A stretch of DNA of 64,000 nucleotides, taken from Schistocerca nitens. Its lineage: Eukaryota; Arthropoda; Insecta; Orthoptera; Acrididae. This document shows, one piece after another, positions 33,476-45,536 of this stretch. The translations under genes and the position numbers were made by a program. The stretch lies in assembly GCF_023898315.1 (NCBI RefSeq), contig NC_064614.1, forward strand, positions 113,925,501-113,989,500, read 5' to 3'. The stretch's first letter is position 1; every line of letters begins with the position of its first letter. Below the pieces are notes generated by a model. The model ran no database searches. It was not told where the DNA came from and was given only the letters and a program-made list of their open reading frames with translations.

Positions 33476-35449
33476 GTGACAATAATGGCGTGTGAAAAAC
33501 GTAACACTAGGCTACAAAGTAAACTGAGAAATAATAGTGACGACGAGCGTAGCTTATCAGCACCACTGTGTCATGAATTAACAGACATTCAAAGTGGTAG
33601 TTTGGTAATTGTGCATAGGGAAATGGAGCGGGCGGCAAATAATGGCGTAGACAGTGGAACAATTAGTGAACAGGGAAGCATTATCGATCGATCGGTCGGC
33701 AACAGCTCATCTCAGGAATCCGAAATGACAGAACACAATATTGCAAATACTGTAGACTCAGGTTTTGGGTCCCCACCGTTTTCTCAAATAAGTCAAGACA
33801 CATTTTCTGCTCGTCAAAATGTAAATGTTGCCGGTGCTAATGCACTGCCGAAAAGCATAGAGGAACAGATTCCAGACACTAATACATTATTATTGCAATT
33901 AATGCAGCAAATGAAACAAAATCAGAGACAAACACAGCAACAGTTAGACACAATGGAACAAAATCTTCAAAAGTTAGACACAATGGAACAACACCAGAGA
34001 CAAACACAGCAACAGTTAGACACAATGGAACAAAATCTTCAAAAGTTAGACACAATGGAACAACACCAGAGACAAACACAGCAACAGCTGCAAAAGTTAG
34101 ACTCATTGGAACAAACTCTTGAACAAACACGTGAAGATTTAACTACTGAGTTACATAACATTGAATCGAAATGTCAAGAAGCCTGTAATGACGTAAAAAC
34201 ACAAATTTGTGAGCATTTTGAACCTATTTTTTCTCGGCATGAAAATGCATTACAGAATCACGAAGCAGCCATAAAAGAACTGCAAATTATTGTTCCTGAA
34301 AATCATGAGACCTTGCAAGCTAAAATTGACTCAGTTGCATCTACCGATACGGTTACGCAACTTGCAAAAACTCAGGAAAACTTAAAGGATACAGTAGATA
34401 CGATTTCAACACAAATGGACACTCTGAAACTTGGTTCAGAAAAACATACAGAGGAAATTAGTTCACTATCAGAGAAAGTAGTCGAACTTTCGGATCAGCT
34501 AAATAATTTATCTACGAAGGTAGATGATAATCTGAATGACACAAAACCGGTAGTCTTTAATGACACAGAAGAGTGCGAACAAATTAGGGAATTCAAACAA
34601 AATCAGAATCAAATTAATACACAACACCAAAGAGAAATCCGGGAAGTACAAGATCAGCTGACACAGGTAATACAAGAATTACGTATTTCAGAGGACGCTC
34701 GCGCTCCAACACGGGAAGAGGGACTTAGAAATACGGAAAAGCCGCAAAATAATAACACAGGGCATTTCGGAAATTATGAAAGAAACTGGCAAGGTGCACC
34801 GAATTTTGAAATGGAACCGCCGAAACGACGTAACAATGACCGATATGCGACTCGCCGACATGATGACTTTGACTATAAGCTGTTCATTACTACACGTAAA
34901 TTCAAAACATTTAAGAATTCTGGCAACGACATTCATCCACAAGCATGGCTCCATCAATTCTCTCATTGTTTTCCTCCCAACTGGTCGTTAGAACACAGAT
35001 TAGAATTTATGTGTGGCTATTTAGAGAATGAACCAGCTGTAAGAATGCGATCGGTCATTCACGATTGTCACAGTGAAGGAGAATTTTACCATGCCTTCCT
35101 CTCAGCATATTGGTCTCAAGCTACACAAGACCGAGTAAAACATAGCATCATGATGATGAAACACTTTGAACAGTCTGAATTTTCCAGTCTTGTCAAATAT
35201 TTTGAAGACATGTTGCATAAGAATCAGTATCTTTCAAACCCATACAGCCCCTCAGAACTCATCCGCATTTGCTTAATCAAATTGCCTGAACATTTACGAC
35301 ATATTATTTTAGCAGGACGTTGTAAAGACGACATTGAAGCTTTTCAGGGTCTCTTACAAGAATTAGAAATTGACACTGACAATCGCGGAACGCGAAAACA
35401 GGAACACAACAATTACAGGTCACATCCGTCGCAATTCCGCGGTGAATGA
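33476..35449 (+). CDS. gag-like region of the LTR fossil
   Basis: Long frame of 657 codons. The first 120 residues are polar and unstructured. Residues about 135-440 are Gln/Glu-rich with a heptad-like pattern, a likely coiled coil. They include a tandem repeat of about 23 residues built on QLDTMEQNLQKLDTMEQ (about 33920-34100). The C-terminal third (about residues 470-640) has the look of a retrotransposon capsid: WLHQFSHCFPPNWSLEHRLE, YWSQATQDRVKHSIM and LIRICLIKLPEHLRHIIL. Capsid assignment is by style, without a search. It is a fossil part of the element above and is not a host gene. Confidence 0.7.
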   Translation: MTIMACEKRNTRLQSKLRNNSDDERSLSAPLCHELTDIQSGSLVIVHREMERAANNGVDSGTISEQGSIIDRSVGNSSSQESEMTEHNIANTVDSGFGSPPFSQISQDTFSARQNVNVAGANALPKSIEEQIPDTNTLLLQLMQQMKQNQRQTQQQLDTMEQNLQKLDTMEQHQRQTQQQLDTMEQNLQKLDTMEQHQRQTQQQLQKLDSLEQTLEQTREDLTTELHNIESKCQEACNDVKTQICEHFEPIFSRHENALQNHEAAIKELQIIVPENHETLQAKIDSVASTDTVTQLAKTQENLKDTVDTISTQMDTLKLGSEKHTEEISSLSEKVVELSDQLNNLSTKVDDNLNDTKPVVFNDTEECEQIREFKQNQNQINTQHQREIREVQDQLTQVIQELRISEDARAPTREEGLRNTEKPQNNNTGHFGNYERNWQGAPNFEMEPPKRRNNDRYATRRHDDFDYKLFITTRKFKTFKNSGNDIHPQAWLHQFSHCFPPNWSLEHRLEFMCGYLENEPAVRMRSVIHDCHSEGEFYHAFLSAYWSQATQDRVKHSIMMMKHFEQSEFSSLVKYFEDMLHKNQYLSNPYSPSELIRICLIKLPEHLRHIILAGRCKDDIEAFQGLLQELEIDTDNRGTRKQEHNNYRSHPSQFRGE

Positions 35450-38400
35450 AGTAATAACTGGACACGACAAGGCTATTCTCACAACACATATCGTGACCAA
35501 AACAGACACCACCCGTATGACAACCGTTGGCAGAGTAGTAATAATTACAGGGAAAGATCACCTCTCCGTGGTAGTGACTATCACAGAGACAATCAGAGAA
35601 ACAGACAATTTGGGAACCGAAATAATTATTATCAAGGGAGACAGAATAACTTCAGACGCAACGGTCCACCACGCAGTTACGATTCCGGGAGAAATTCTCC
35701 ACCACATGACCGACAAACAAGAAACTATGTAAACTACCGACAAAACGACAGACCTGAATTCCATCAGAACTGGCGAGCTTCAAACAGGGCAGGGCCTTCT
35801 CGTCAAGGTGAATTTGTAGAAGTTAGGTCTCCTAATCCCAATAACGACGCACGCCAACAAAGAGATAGCAGACAGTGACTCGCACCGCAGGCAGCCGCGT
35901 GCGCCGGCTGGCTCAAAGAAAAATAACATAAACGCTAACCTCGAGAAAAATTCCAGTATTCTTTACCGACGTATACCACATGATAATTGCGTCGAAGCTG
36001 AAACACTGTGTACTAGGAAGAGTAAAGGTTTACACCACATTTCACATGTAAAACCATTTATTGAGAGATAATCTGCTTTTTAACTTTGTCTTTGCGATAT
36101 AACTTTTCACTTTACATTGCTAGTATGCTTTGTCAGACTTAGAATCTGTTAACATGCAACAATGTTTGAAGTTAAATATCCAGTCTAGAACCTAGGGAAC
36201 ATTTTTAAACAGAAATTACGAATGCATTGTTATTGTGAACAGACGACACAGTGTTATTGTGTGTGTACATTCTTGCTTGATAGTTGCACGATTACGTAAT
36301 GACTATAAGGCTCACATACTTAGAACATTTACCAGTACTGCTAATGAGATTTTAATGCAACATTTTGGTTTAGTTGAAAATACATTCTGGATTTAAAGTA
36401 CTTTCTGTGAGATACCAGATGACACAGTGGTTAGTTTATGTGACAGCTACACGATTTTATCACGACACTACTAATGAGTGACAATTTACAATGTTGTTTT
36501 TGCGTTGTATCTGTTTTATATCTGCACAGTTTTTCTGAATTCTTCTGGAAAGTAAAACATGTTTTAGTAGCAACTTTTGTGGTATAGCGACAATGAGACA
36601 GCCTTTTCCGTACCACAACAATACGTTACAGCACAGTACTTTCTTCATCACGGCAATAAGAGCATTAACTAAGATATCTATATGCAAAGCATTTCACTTT
36701 TGTTTATCATGAGGTAAGTACATTGGCTTCTGCAGAAGTTAGCTTTCGGAGGAAAATAACTACGACACTTCCACAGAGATTATCTTACAGCAAGACGCAC
36801 ATTTAGCGCTACAGGACACGTATTTGAGTGATTAATTTTGTACTTAAATCATTTATTTTTAAAGATATTTGAAGAACAATGATACAATGGTTTTCCGTGA
36901 TACATTGCATTCCATTGCTGCAATCTGTAACACCTGATGGTATAATTACATTAATCCTCAGGGGGGTATACGCTTACTTTGTGTACCATTTGTTTGGCAA
37001 GCACAAGGAGCCCTAGCTAATATGGTATTTGCTTATACAACTTTACATATCGGTACCATATTTCTCTAACACACAATTTACACAGCTATCTGATCATTTA
37101 ACTGAGAGATAAACTTTTTTTTACTACATCAGTGACACATGTTTACGCAATTACACAGTTGGGTAACTTCACACTTACGAAATTGTATTTTGTCTGTACT
37201 TTGTGAACTGTTCATATTTTTTCGGACCATTGTGATATTATGAGAGCTTTGAATGATATATTTGGTATGGGATCACGATTTTTAAAGTATGTTTGAGGCA
37301 GATGACACTTTTGACATGAGCAGAGAATTTTTTTTAGGTTTTGAAATTATTGGAGGAAGCTATGACGATTTTGAGAGTTGACTGAGGTGTTATGATGTTA
37401 TTATTACGATGACGATGTGTATTATGCTGTTGTGGTATGTTTATGATCAATAAGCTGATGCTATATGAGTTATTTGAGTATGCTACGTATTTATTATGAT
37501 GAAATATTGAAGAAGTGTCGACGAATATGTATATGTGTAATAAGGTAAGGAATAATAAGTAGTGGTTAGGGACTCTGACTTGTGAAAAAGGATGTTGGAA
37601 ACCAAGAATCGTACTTTAAGAGTTATGAAATGTGTGTAAATGCGTGAATGTATCACAATGCTGGCGAAAATTTTTTGGACACTGTCATATTCATAAGATT
37701 TTGTATCTACACATTTGCAACGCAAATTCTCGATCTGTGAAATTTTTTATATGAGACTGCCACTGTAGCGGAAACTGCTGTCGTAAATATTTCCGTAAGA
37801 AAGTTAAGTGACCACCTGCACGTAATGCGTCGTGGGCACCCAGCTGTGTCAGACGCCTGGAGAAAAAGCCAATAGTGTGTGCCGTTTCAGAGGCACAGGT
37901 AGAAAAAAAAAGGGAGGCCATTATCCTCGCTATTGACATTCCTTTGTAGAAAGCATCGAAAATACGACACGCTCAAACTTGAAAACATATGATTATACTG
38001 TGGAGCTCTTAATTTATGATATTTACTAAAATGCCTAATGAAACGATGAGAAACATTTCACGGGTATTGTCTTTCTAGTTGAAAGTTTGCTCATTTTGTT
38101 TAATATCTAGTTTCTAGCTGCACTGCAGCATTGATTAAAATAAAATTTTATGGATGTACTAATATAGATATTTTATGCCTACAGATCGAGTAAATAATAA
38201 TTTTTTTCAAAAAAATGAGGGAGCACAAAAAGACATTTACCTTCACAGGAACTGCATTCATAATTTTCTTTTCAAGTACTTGGTAATTTATTTTGTAGAA
38301 TAAGTTGTGGTGCACCACTTTAATGACATAGATATTAAGATGTGAATAGACATTTCCCTTATCTGCATTGTTGTCTTTACTGTAATATTTTTCTGCTTGA

Positions 38401-38819
38401 GCTCTGTCATGTTTAGATATAATTTATTGCATTTGCTTCTGCTGTTTGCCAGGCATAGTACTACTAAATTTCACTTTACATTACTCTGTTAAGCCAGTTT
38501 TACTACTGATTTATTTTTCTTGTTTGCTGCTCATTGCGTAATATTAGTTGTAATATTGCAATTGCTTGGCCAATTTCCATTTTTTTTGTCATTGCTGTTT
38601 GTGTTAACTGCCTTGTGCTGCTGCATTGCCTCGTCCCTTAGTTTAGCGTCTGAGCTCAGTAGATTTAAGTTAGCTTAAGATGGGGTAGGCTATATAAGAG
38701 AACAAGTTGTGATGAATTGGAAGAAATACATTGAGAAGCTATAAGAAAATGGTTTGGCCAAAAAAAAAAGTATTTTGAAAGAGGATATGAACCAAAAAAG
38801 TAGGGTTTAGGGACAACAA

Positions 38820-38960
38820 GTTTATTTATTTATTTATGCATTTATTTTACCTGGCAAGATTAGGGCCTTCAGGCCCTCTATTACACCTAACCAGGCATAC
38901 TCAGATTCAACAAATTTCAGTTTCTACAGAACATTAAGGCCATATAACATGTTATACAGT
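38820..38960. repeat. Interspersed repeat with a TTTA run and a small hairpin
   Basis: TTTATTTATTTATTTATG followed by TACCTGGCAAGATTAGGGCC and the hairpin GGGCCTTCAGGCCCT. I associate this with repeated locust DNA, probably an old LINE end, but the family was not established. Confidence 0.45.
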
Positions 38961-39042
38961 ATTAATGTTAAAGAAAAAAATAGAGATTATAAAAGTAGTA
39001 CAATGATAATTATAACAATAAAAAAATAATTATAACAATCAA

Positions 39043-39044
<2 letters not shown>

Positions 39045-39080
<36 letters not shown>
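39045..39080 (+). repeat. (ATA)n microsatellite
   Basis: About twelve ATA/AAT triplets. Confidence 0.95.
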
Positions 39081-39081
<1 letters not shown>

Positions 39082-39866
39082 CTATGTATATGAAAGTAAA
39101 CATATTTTTCTTTTATGAATGTCAGTCCTATTGCTAGTTGGGAATTTTCTCGTTATATTCTTGCAGCTTGTGAGTTATTCTCATCAAGCAGAGACATAAG
39201 ACGATGGAATGGGGTGAAAGAGATATAGAAGAGGTAGATAGGTTAGAGGAAGAGAAATAGAATGGTAAAATTCGAAGTTATGATGGAGAGGAGAAAGAAA
39301 AAGATGAGAGGGGCACAACAAGTTTAGGTAGGATTTTCTTGGAAATAAATGATGAAGTAAGATAATCGAAAATAAATAATGAGGTAAGAAATATGTGAAC
39401 ATATATATACAGAAAGCATGCTTGAATAGGATTTTTTTGGTGGAAACAAATGTGGAAATAAGACGAAAGATCTATGGAATGAAGTTTTGGGTTGGACTGC
39501 AGTACCAAATGTTACACTGAAAACAAACCCTGTCCTTTCCTTTTGTGTTATCCCACTATGTGTTTGTGTACCCTTGTGTATTTGTTTTCTTCCTGTCTCT
39601 GTGTAGTTTCATAGAATTTTTTCTTCTTCTAATACTAAGCTACATTCACTATGATGAGGAATACTGTTATCCTCAAATATAATTGGCATTAATAGTATGT
39701 TATTTACCTTATAAATATGCTTAGACATTATTTATCCTGTTTTGTTTTAATGCTTATGTGTAGAGTTGATGTTTCAAAAGTTATTCTGATCTTTTATGTA
39801 TTTACTTATCTCATAATTCCTGTAACACTGATGTATATGTTTATTTCTATTATTTTGTAGAATCTG

Positions 39867-41040
39867 TATTACTACAAATGTTATCTGTATTATTATGTTT
39901 TTAATGATGTATTTTGTACCTTTGTTATTGTATTCTTATGTTATAAAATTGTAATTGACAGCAGTTCATCAAATTAAGTAAATTGTAAGTTCCATTTTAC
40001 TGCACACGTTTCTGTTGGTCATAGTATATGGACAATATGTGAGAAGTAGGGACTGTTAGTGTTTGCACGTGTGTTAATAATTCAGCAAGGGACTGGATAA
40101 CAGCATTGCTGGTTCTAAGGACAATTAAAAAACTTTGCTATATTGTCCGCAAGACTCTTCGATGGTGATTGTGCACCTGCAAAGTTGCAACAGATGGCTG
40201 CTGGCCGTCTCTACAAGGACTACAGTGGGTCTGCACCTTTGATGACCCACCAATACCATTATTTCTACAAGGACTACAGTGGGTCTGCGTCTTTGCTGAC
40301 TCACCAGTACCATTATTTCTACAAGGACTGCAGTGGGTCTGCGCCTCTGGTGGCCCACCAATACCGTAATCTCTACCAGGACTACAGTGGGTCTGCTCTG
40401 TGATGACCTACCTACCAATACTCTTCAAAATTTCTTTTGTAAAGTCTGTATTACTACAAATGTTATCTGTATTATTATGTTTTTAATGATGTATTTTGTA
40501 CCTTTGTTATTGTATTCTTATGTTATAAAATTGTAATTGACAGCAGTTCATCAAATTAAGTAACTTGTAAGTTCCATTTCACTGCACACGTTTCTGTTGG
40601 TCATAGTATATGGACAATATGTGAGAAGTAGGGACTGTTAGTGTTTGCACGTGTGTTAATAATTCAGCAAGGGACTGGATAACAGCATTGCTGGTTCTAA
40701 GGACAATTAAAAAACTTTGTGAGTGCACAAGTGGTGGTTTATGGACTTGCTATATTGTCCGCAAGACTCTTCGATGGTGATTGTGCACCTGCACAGTTGC
40801 AACAGATGGATGCTGGCCGTCTTTACAAGGACTACAGTTGGTCTGCACCTTTGATGACCCACCAATACCATTATTTCTACAAGGACTATAGTGGGTCTGC
40901 GTCTTTGCTGACTCACCAGTACCATTATTTCTACAAGGACTGCAGTGGGTCTGCGCCTCTGATGGCCCACCAATACCGTAATCTCTACCAGGACTACAGT
41001 GGGTCTGATCTGTGATGACCTACCTACCAATACTCTTCAA
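39867..41040 (+). repeat. Tandem duplication of about 580-595 bp with inner 60-bp repeats
   Basis: The blocks at 39867-40438 and 40446-41040 are nearly identical, sharing for example GTATTATTATGTTTTTAATG, ACAGCAGTTCATCAAATTAA and GGATAACAGCATTGCTGG. Each ends in four imperfect copies of a 60-bp unit holding AAGGACTACAGTGGGTCTGC. Because 60 is a multiple of three, both strands stay open over the repeats (20-residue periodic frames). These are probably not proteins. It lies in the 3' part of the LTR fossil. Confidence 0.92.
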
Positions 41041-41410
41041 AATTTCGACTGACTCTGCTGTGGGTTTGCTCTGTTGTGGACCAATACCTGTCTGCATGTC
41101 AAGAGTCAGCACTGTCTTTCCGATGGAAGGACAACACTACTTCTTCAAGATTGCATGGAAATCCACTACTTCCGTGTGCATTTTCTTTTACTGCTCAGAC
41201 TTTGAGAAAAACACTGCAATGTTACTGTGATGAATGATCAGGACTGTCTTTATGGACTGTGAGAAAATTTTAGCTTTTGACCAACATTGTATCAAGAAGT
41301 GTGTGCATTTGATATCTTTCTTACTGTAATTATGAAAATTTTTTTCAAATCTGTATTGGCCAGTGCCCAAAACAATTTGTAAAATTTTTTTGTGGGGAGC
41401 ATGGGGGCTA

Positions 41411-41964
41411 TGTAAGTAGGCTGTTTATGTTTTCTTATTGGCAACGTTACGTAGCGCTCTGTATGAAAATCACTGGCTGTGCTGTGTGCAGTCTGTGGCT
41501 AGTTTGCATTGTTGTCTGCCATTGTAGTGTTGGGCAGCGGCAGCTGGATGTTAACAGCGCGTAGCGTTGCGCAGTTGGAGGTGAGCCGCCAGCAGTGGTG
41601 GATGTGGGGAGAGAGATGGCGGAGTTTTGAAATTTGTAAGACTGGATGTCAATTATGACTATTAAGGTAAATACATTGTTTGTTCTCTATTAAAATCTTT
41701 CATTTGCTAACTATGCCTATCAGTAGTTAGTGCCTTCCGTAGTTTGAATCTTTTATTTAGCTGGCAGTAGTGGCGCTCGCTGTATTGCAGTAGTTCGAGT
41801 AACGAAGATTTTTGGTGAGGTAAGTGATTTGTGAAAGGTATAGGTTAATGTTAGTCAGGGCCATTCTTTTGTAGGGTTTTTTGAAAGTCAGATTGCGTTG
41901 CGCTAAAAAAATTGTGTGTCAGTTTAAGCACAGTCTTGTATAATTTTAAAAAGGGGACGTTTCA
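41411..41964 (+). repeat. 3' LTR
   Basis: 554 bp, partner of the 5' LTR. Confidence 0.93.
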
Positions 41965-41968
41965 CACT

Positions 41969-42269
41969 GAATGGTTATTGCTTTGATGATCGCAGTCCAT
42001 TTTTACCGACAAAGGATTTATAATTAGCGACTTCTATATTCGTTAAACTCTGCAATATAATCAGAAATGGTTGGAGGACTCAGGACATAAACCATGTGTG
42101 CCGTTTAATTAAGCATAATAAAAAAAAATACCTGCACTTGACTGGTAAAGACGTTATAATCCACATGTTCCTTCAACGATATGTTATTGTGAACTCACCC
42201 AGAAACGATATTACACCTATGTGTTGTGTTAATTTGTTTCACATACACAATTACTGTGAACTTCATATA
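41969..42269. other. Unidentified DNA
   Basis: No coding or repeat recognised between the LTR fossil and the CT-rich repeat. Confidence 0.4.
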
Positions 42270-43035
42270 GTTACATTAGCCGAGTACCTAGCGTTGCCTG
42301 GCTATCATATTCTCCTCCCCCCACTCTCTATCCATCTGCTCGTTCCCCTCTCCCTGTGCATCACCTCCTTCCCTACCTCTAATTCATATCCTCTTCTCCC
42401 CCCCCCCCCTCAAACTCACGCTCTCCAAGTGAGTTGCCTCCGCCCTATTCTGTGTCCTCCTCCTGTTCCCCCTCTCTCTGTCTATCTCCTCATCCCTCCT
42501 TTCTCTACCCATCTCCCCTTGTTTCCCTCTCCGTCCAACTCCTCCTTCATCCTCTCTCTGTCCATCTCATTCTCTTCTCTTTCTCTGTACATTTCCTCCT
42601 CCGACTCTCTGTGGCCCCCTCCTTCTCCTCCTTATCTGTGACCATCGTCTCCTTCCTCCTCTCTGACCATCTCCTCCTCCTCCTCACCTTCTTTTGACAT
42701 CACCAAGTTTTCACCCCCACCCCAGTAACAGGCTGCTGCTTCTTAATCTCTCAGTATTTCTTGTCAGATAGTAAATAATATATATACCAAGCTTAGTCGA
42801 AATCGACCTAGGCCTTCAGGAGGAGCCTTCTAACTGTAGTTTTGTCAGAGTACACACATATCCACATATTTACACTTTAAACATTTACTTCTGCACATAT
42901 TTCACCTGTACCTGTAGCAAATCACGCCCTGTAGTTTCGTGTTTAAATTATATTTGTATCAAGGTTTGTTGTAACCGGTCCAGTGGTTTTGGAGGAGATG
43001 TGAAACGTGCATACATACATTTTTATGGTTCTGTC
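42270..43035 (+). repeat. Interspersed repeat with CT-rich body and ACATACAT-type end
   Basis: Begins near CCGAGTACCTAGCGTTGCC, passes about 400 bp of CT-rich low complexity including a C run at 42400-42409, and ends with GGTCCAGTGGTTTTGGAGG and GTGCATACATACATTTTTAT. This end resembles 3' ends of common insect interspersed repeats. The family was not identified. The open frame 42096-42641 is an artefact of the CT-rich tract. Confidence 0.45.
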
Positions 43036-44470
43036 TATGGAAGCTGTGATGCTGAGTTAATATGAACAGTAAAAAATTTTTTGCCAAATACCAGAACACA
43101 CCGAAGTTGAAGTGGTTCTGTGTAATTACTCACAGAAAGTTTAACAACAGCAGGAAAAGCACTTTGTATCTTGAATCAGGTTATATCTCTACACCTTGTG
43201 GTATAATTTATGTTTTTTTGGCTGTACTGCTTACACCTGAGCCAGAAATTTCCTGTATATGTCATTGTATGATAAAGAGTGTGTTTAAATATAATTTTTG
43301 TTTTCGGATTTTTTCTTGTACATCTAATAGTTCCCCATTTTTGAGGGTATGTCCTTTTGAGAACATCAGATATGTGCTGTTGTTTGGAATCTTATAATAC
43401 TCCATATTATAAAACTAAAATAAGGGAGTATATACCAGTTGTGTGCACATTTTGAATCTGTCACTTGGCCGATTTTTGGTCAGTCTGCCTTGTCTTGTTT
43501 AATAGGAAGTATGTTGGACCACACCCTGTGAAGTGTTATGAATTTCTTCAAAGGGGTTAATGTTGAGCCAACGTTTGAAATGCAGAGCTATGGTGAGATC
43601 CATCCTTGTTTTGAATAATTCTGGAATTGTTAAGATTTAGTAAAGACCTTTTACTGAAAGTTTTAAATTTTTCTTAAAAAGACAAAGATAATTTTTACTA
43701 TAATAACTTTTGTTGTAATTTGGTTTAGCTATTGTCTCTTTGTGCATAGTCTGTTCAAAATAAATTTTGGACTTAGGAAAGAATTTTAATGGATTATGAG
43801 TGTGGAAAATCTAAATTAAGGTTTTGTGATATTCTTGTAAATAAAAGCATGATATAAAGGCAACTTGTGTGTGAAAGGACCAACCAACCATGCAGTTCCT
43901 CCTAGTATTGCTATATTCTTTTGACAGTGGCCTTGCGTGCTAACATCAACCATGTTCTACTACCCCCCCCCCTCCCCCCCAGAAGGGGGCTCGGTACAGA
44001 AACTCCATCAGACGATCAGCCGAGCGGCAAATTCAAAATGTGCAGGCAACCGGCACAACCTCTACCAAATTGTTGCATGTTATAAATAAGATTATTAGTT
44101 GGACCAGTAGTTGTCTGTCTTTAATGTAGTTGTACTGCTGTAGTTACCCTATATTTTGTCTGGTTTGACGTTTATCTGTATCTGCGTCACTTAACCAATG
44201 CACCTCCAAAATGGCATTAATCATGCGTCCATATTTATACAAGGATTTACAGAACTGAAGTATTTCAGATGTTTGTTCTGAGATGCTATAATACAGTTGC
44301 TTTGTATCAGTAGAATCTAGTGGCAGAATGTCATTAACAAAACTTCATCTAACACCAAAATAACAATGATCACTCGCTCTTTGACTTGCATTAAAAACGC
44401 AGCTGTTGAGCAAGGAATTAACTGTTTACTGGAAACGGATAAGATTTTCAGACTGACTGTTTTGTTTGAT
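43036..44470. other. Unidentified DNA
   Basis: AT-rich, with a C-rich run at 43964-43980. An open frame of 111 codons (43062-43397, plus) shows no domain. Confidence 0.4.
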
Positions 44471-45536
44471 GTTTTGGGTTTCAGTCCAAAGACTGGTTTG
44501 ATGCAGCTCTTCATGCTACTCTATCCTGAGCAAGCCTCTTCAGCTCCGAGTAACTAGTGCAGCCTACATCCTTATGAATCTGCTTAGCGTATTCATCCCT
44601 TGGCCTCCCTCTACGAGTTTTACCCTCCACGCTTCCCTTCAATACTAAATTGGTGATCCATTGATGTCTCAGAATGCGTCCTACCAACCAAACCCTTCTT
44701 CTATTCAAGTTGTGCCACAAATTCCTCTTGTACTCAGTTCTACTCAGTACCTCGTTATTACTTACGTGATCTACACGTCTAATCTTCAGCATTCTTCTAG
44801 AGCACCACATTTCAAAACCTTCTATTCGCTTCTTGCCTAAATTGTTTATCGTCCATATGTCACTTCCATACATGGCTACGTGCCATATAAATACTTTCAG
44901 AAAAGACTTCCAGAAATTTAAATCTCTACTGGATGTTAGCAAATTTCTCTTCTTCAGGAACACTTTCCTTGCCATAACCAGTCTACATTTTATCTCCTCT
45001 CTACTTCGATCACCATCAGTTATATTGCTTCAACAAATGTTTCCTTTGTTTCGTTTACTGCTTGCTCAATATACAGATTGAATAACGTACGGGATAGGCT
45101 ACAACCCTGTCTCACTCCCTTCGGAACCACTGCTTCCTTTTCGTGCCCCTCTACTCATAACTGCTGTCTGGTTATTGTAAAAATTGTAAATAGCCTTTCG
45201 CTCCCTGTATTTTATCCCTTCCACCTTTAGAATTTGAAAGAGAGTGTTCCAGTCAACACTGTCAAAAGCTTTCTCTGAGTCTGCAAAACCTATAAATGCA
45301 GGTTTAGCTTTCTTTAACCTACATTCTAAGATAAGTTGTAGGGTCAGTATTGCTTCGCGTGTTGCTACATTTCTACGGAATCCAAACTGATCTTCCCAAG
45401 GTCGGCTTCTACCAGTTTTGCCATTCGTCTGTAAAGAATTTGTATTAGTAATTGGCAACCATGACTTATTAAACTGATAGTTCGGTAATTTTCACACCTG
45501 TCAGCACCTGCTTTCTTTGGAATTGGAATTATTATA

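Larger units (their letters stand above)
35450..41410. other. Interior of the LTR fossil without recognised pol
   Basis: AT-rich, about 6 kb. It contains an interspersed repeat near 38820-38960, an ATA/AAT microsatellite and a tandem duplication (listed separately). No enzyme domain was recognised. Confidence 0.6.
32631..41964 (+). mobile_element. LTR retrotransposon fossil, young, non-autonomous (about 9.3 kb)
   Basis: Two long direct repeats (32631-33185 and 41411-41964) begin TGTAAGTAGG and end GGGGACGTTTCA, framing about 8.2 kb. CACT flanks both sides (32627-32630 and 41965-41968) as a likely target duplication. The LTRs differ at only about four places by eye, so the insertion is recent. 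A purine-rich GTGGGGAGCATGGGGG lies just before the right LTR. A gag-like region lies near the 5' end, but no protease, reverse transcriptase or integrase was recognised. It therefore looks internally replaced and dependent on a related element. Family (Ty3-like or BEL-like) cannot be settled from the gag alone. Confidence 0.9.

Noticed and set aside
35370-35732. 120-codon Thr/Ile-rich frame after the gag-like region
   Set aside because: Out-of-phase reading within the LTR fossil; not treated as a separate gene.
40143-41015. Regularly spaced short repeats and periodic 20-residue frames, superficially CRISPR-like or repeat-protein-like
   Set aside because: The units are head-to-tail without unique spacers and are open on both strands because the period is a multiple of three. 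They lie inside an LTR fossil in an animal genome.
42096-42641. 181-codon frame rich in Ser, Pro and Leu
   Set aside because: Produced by the CT-rich low-complexity tract of an interspersed repeat.
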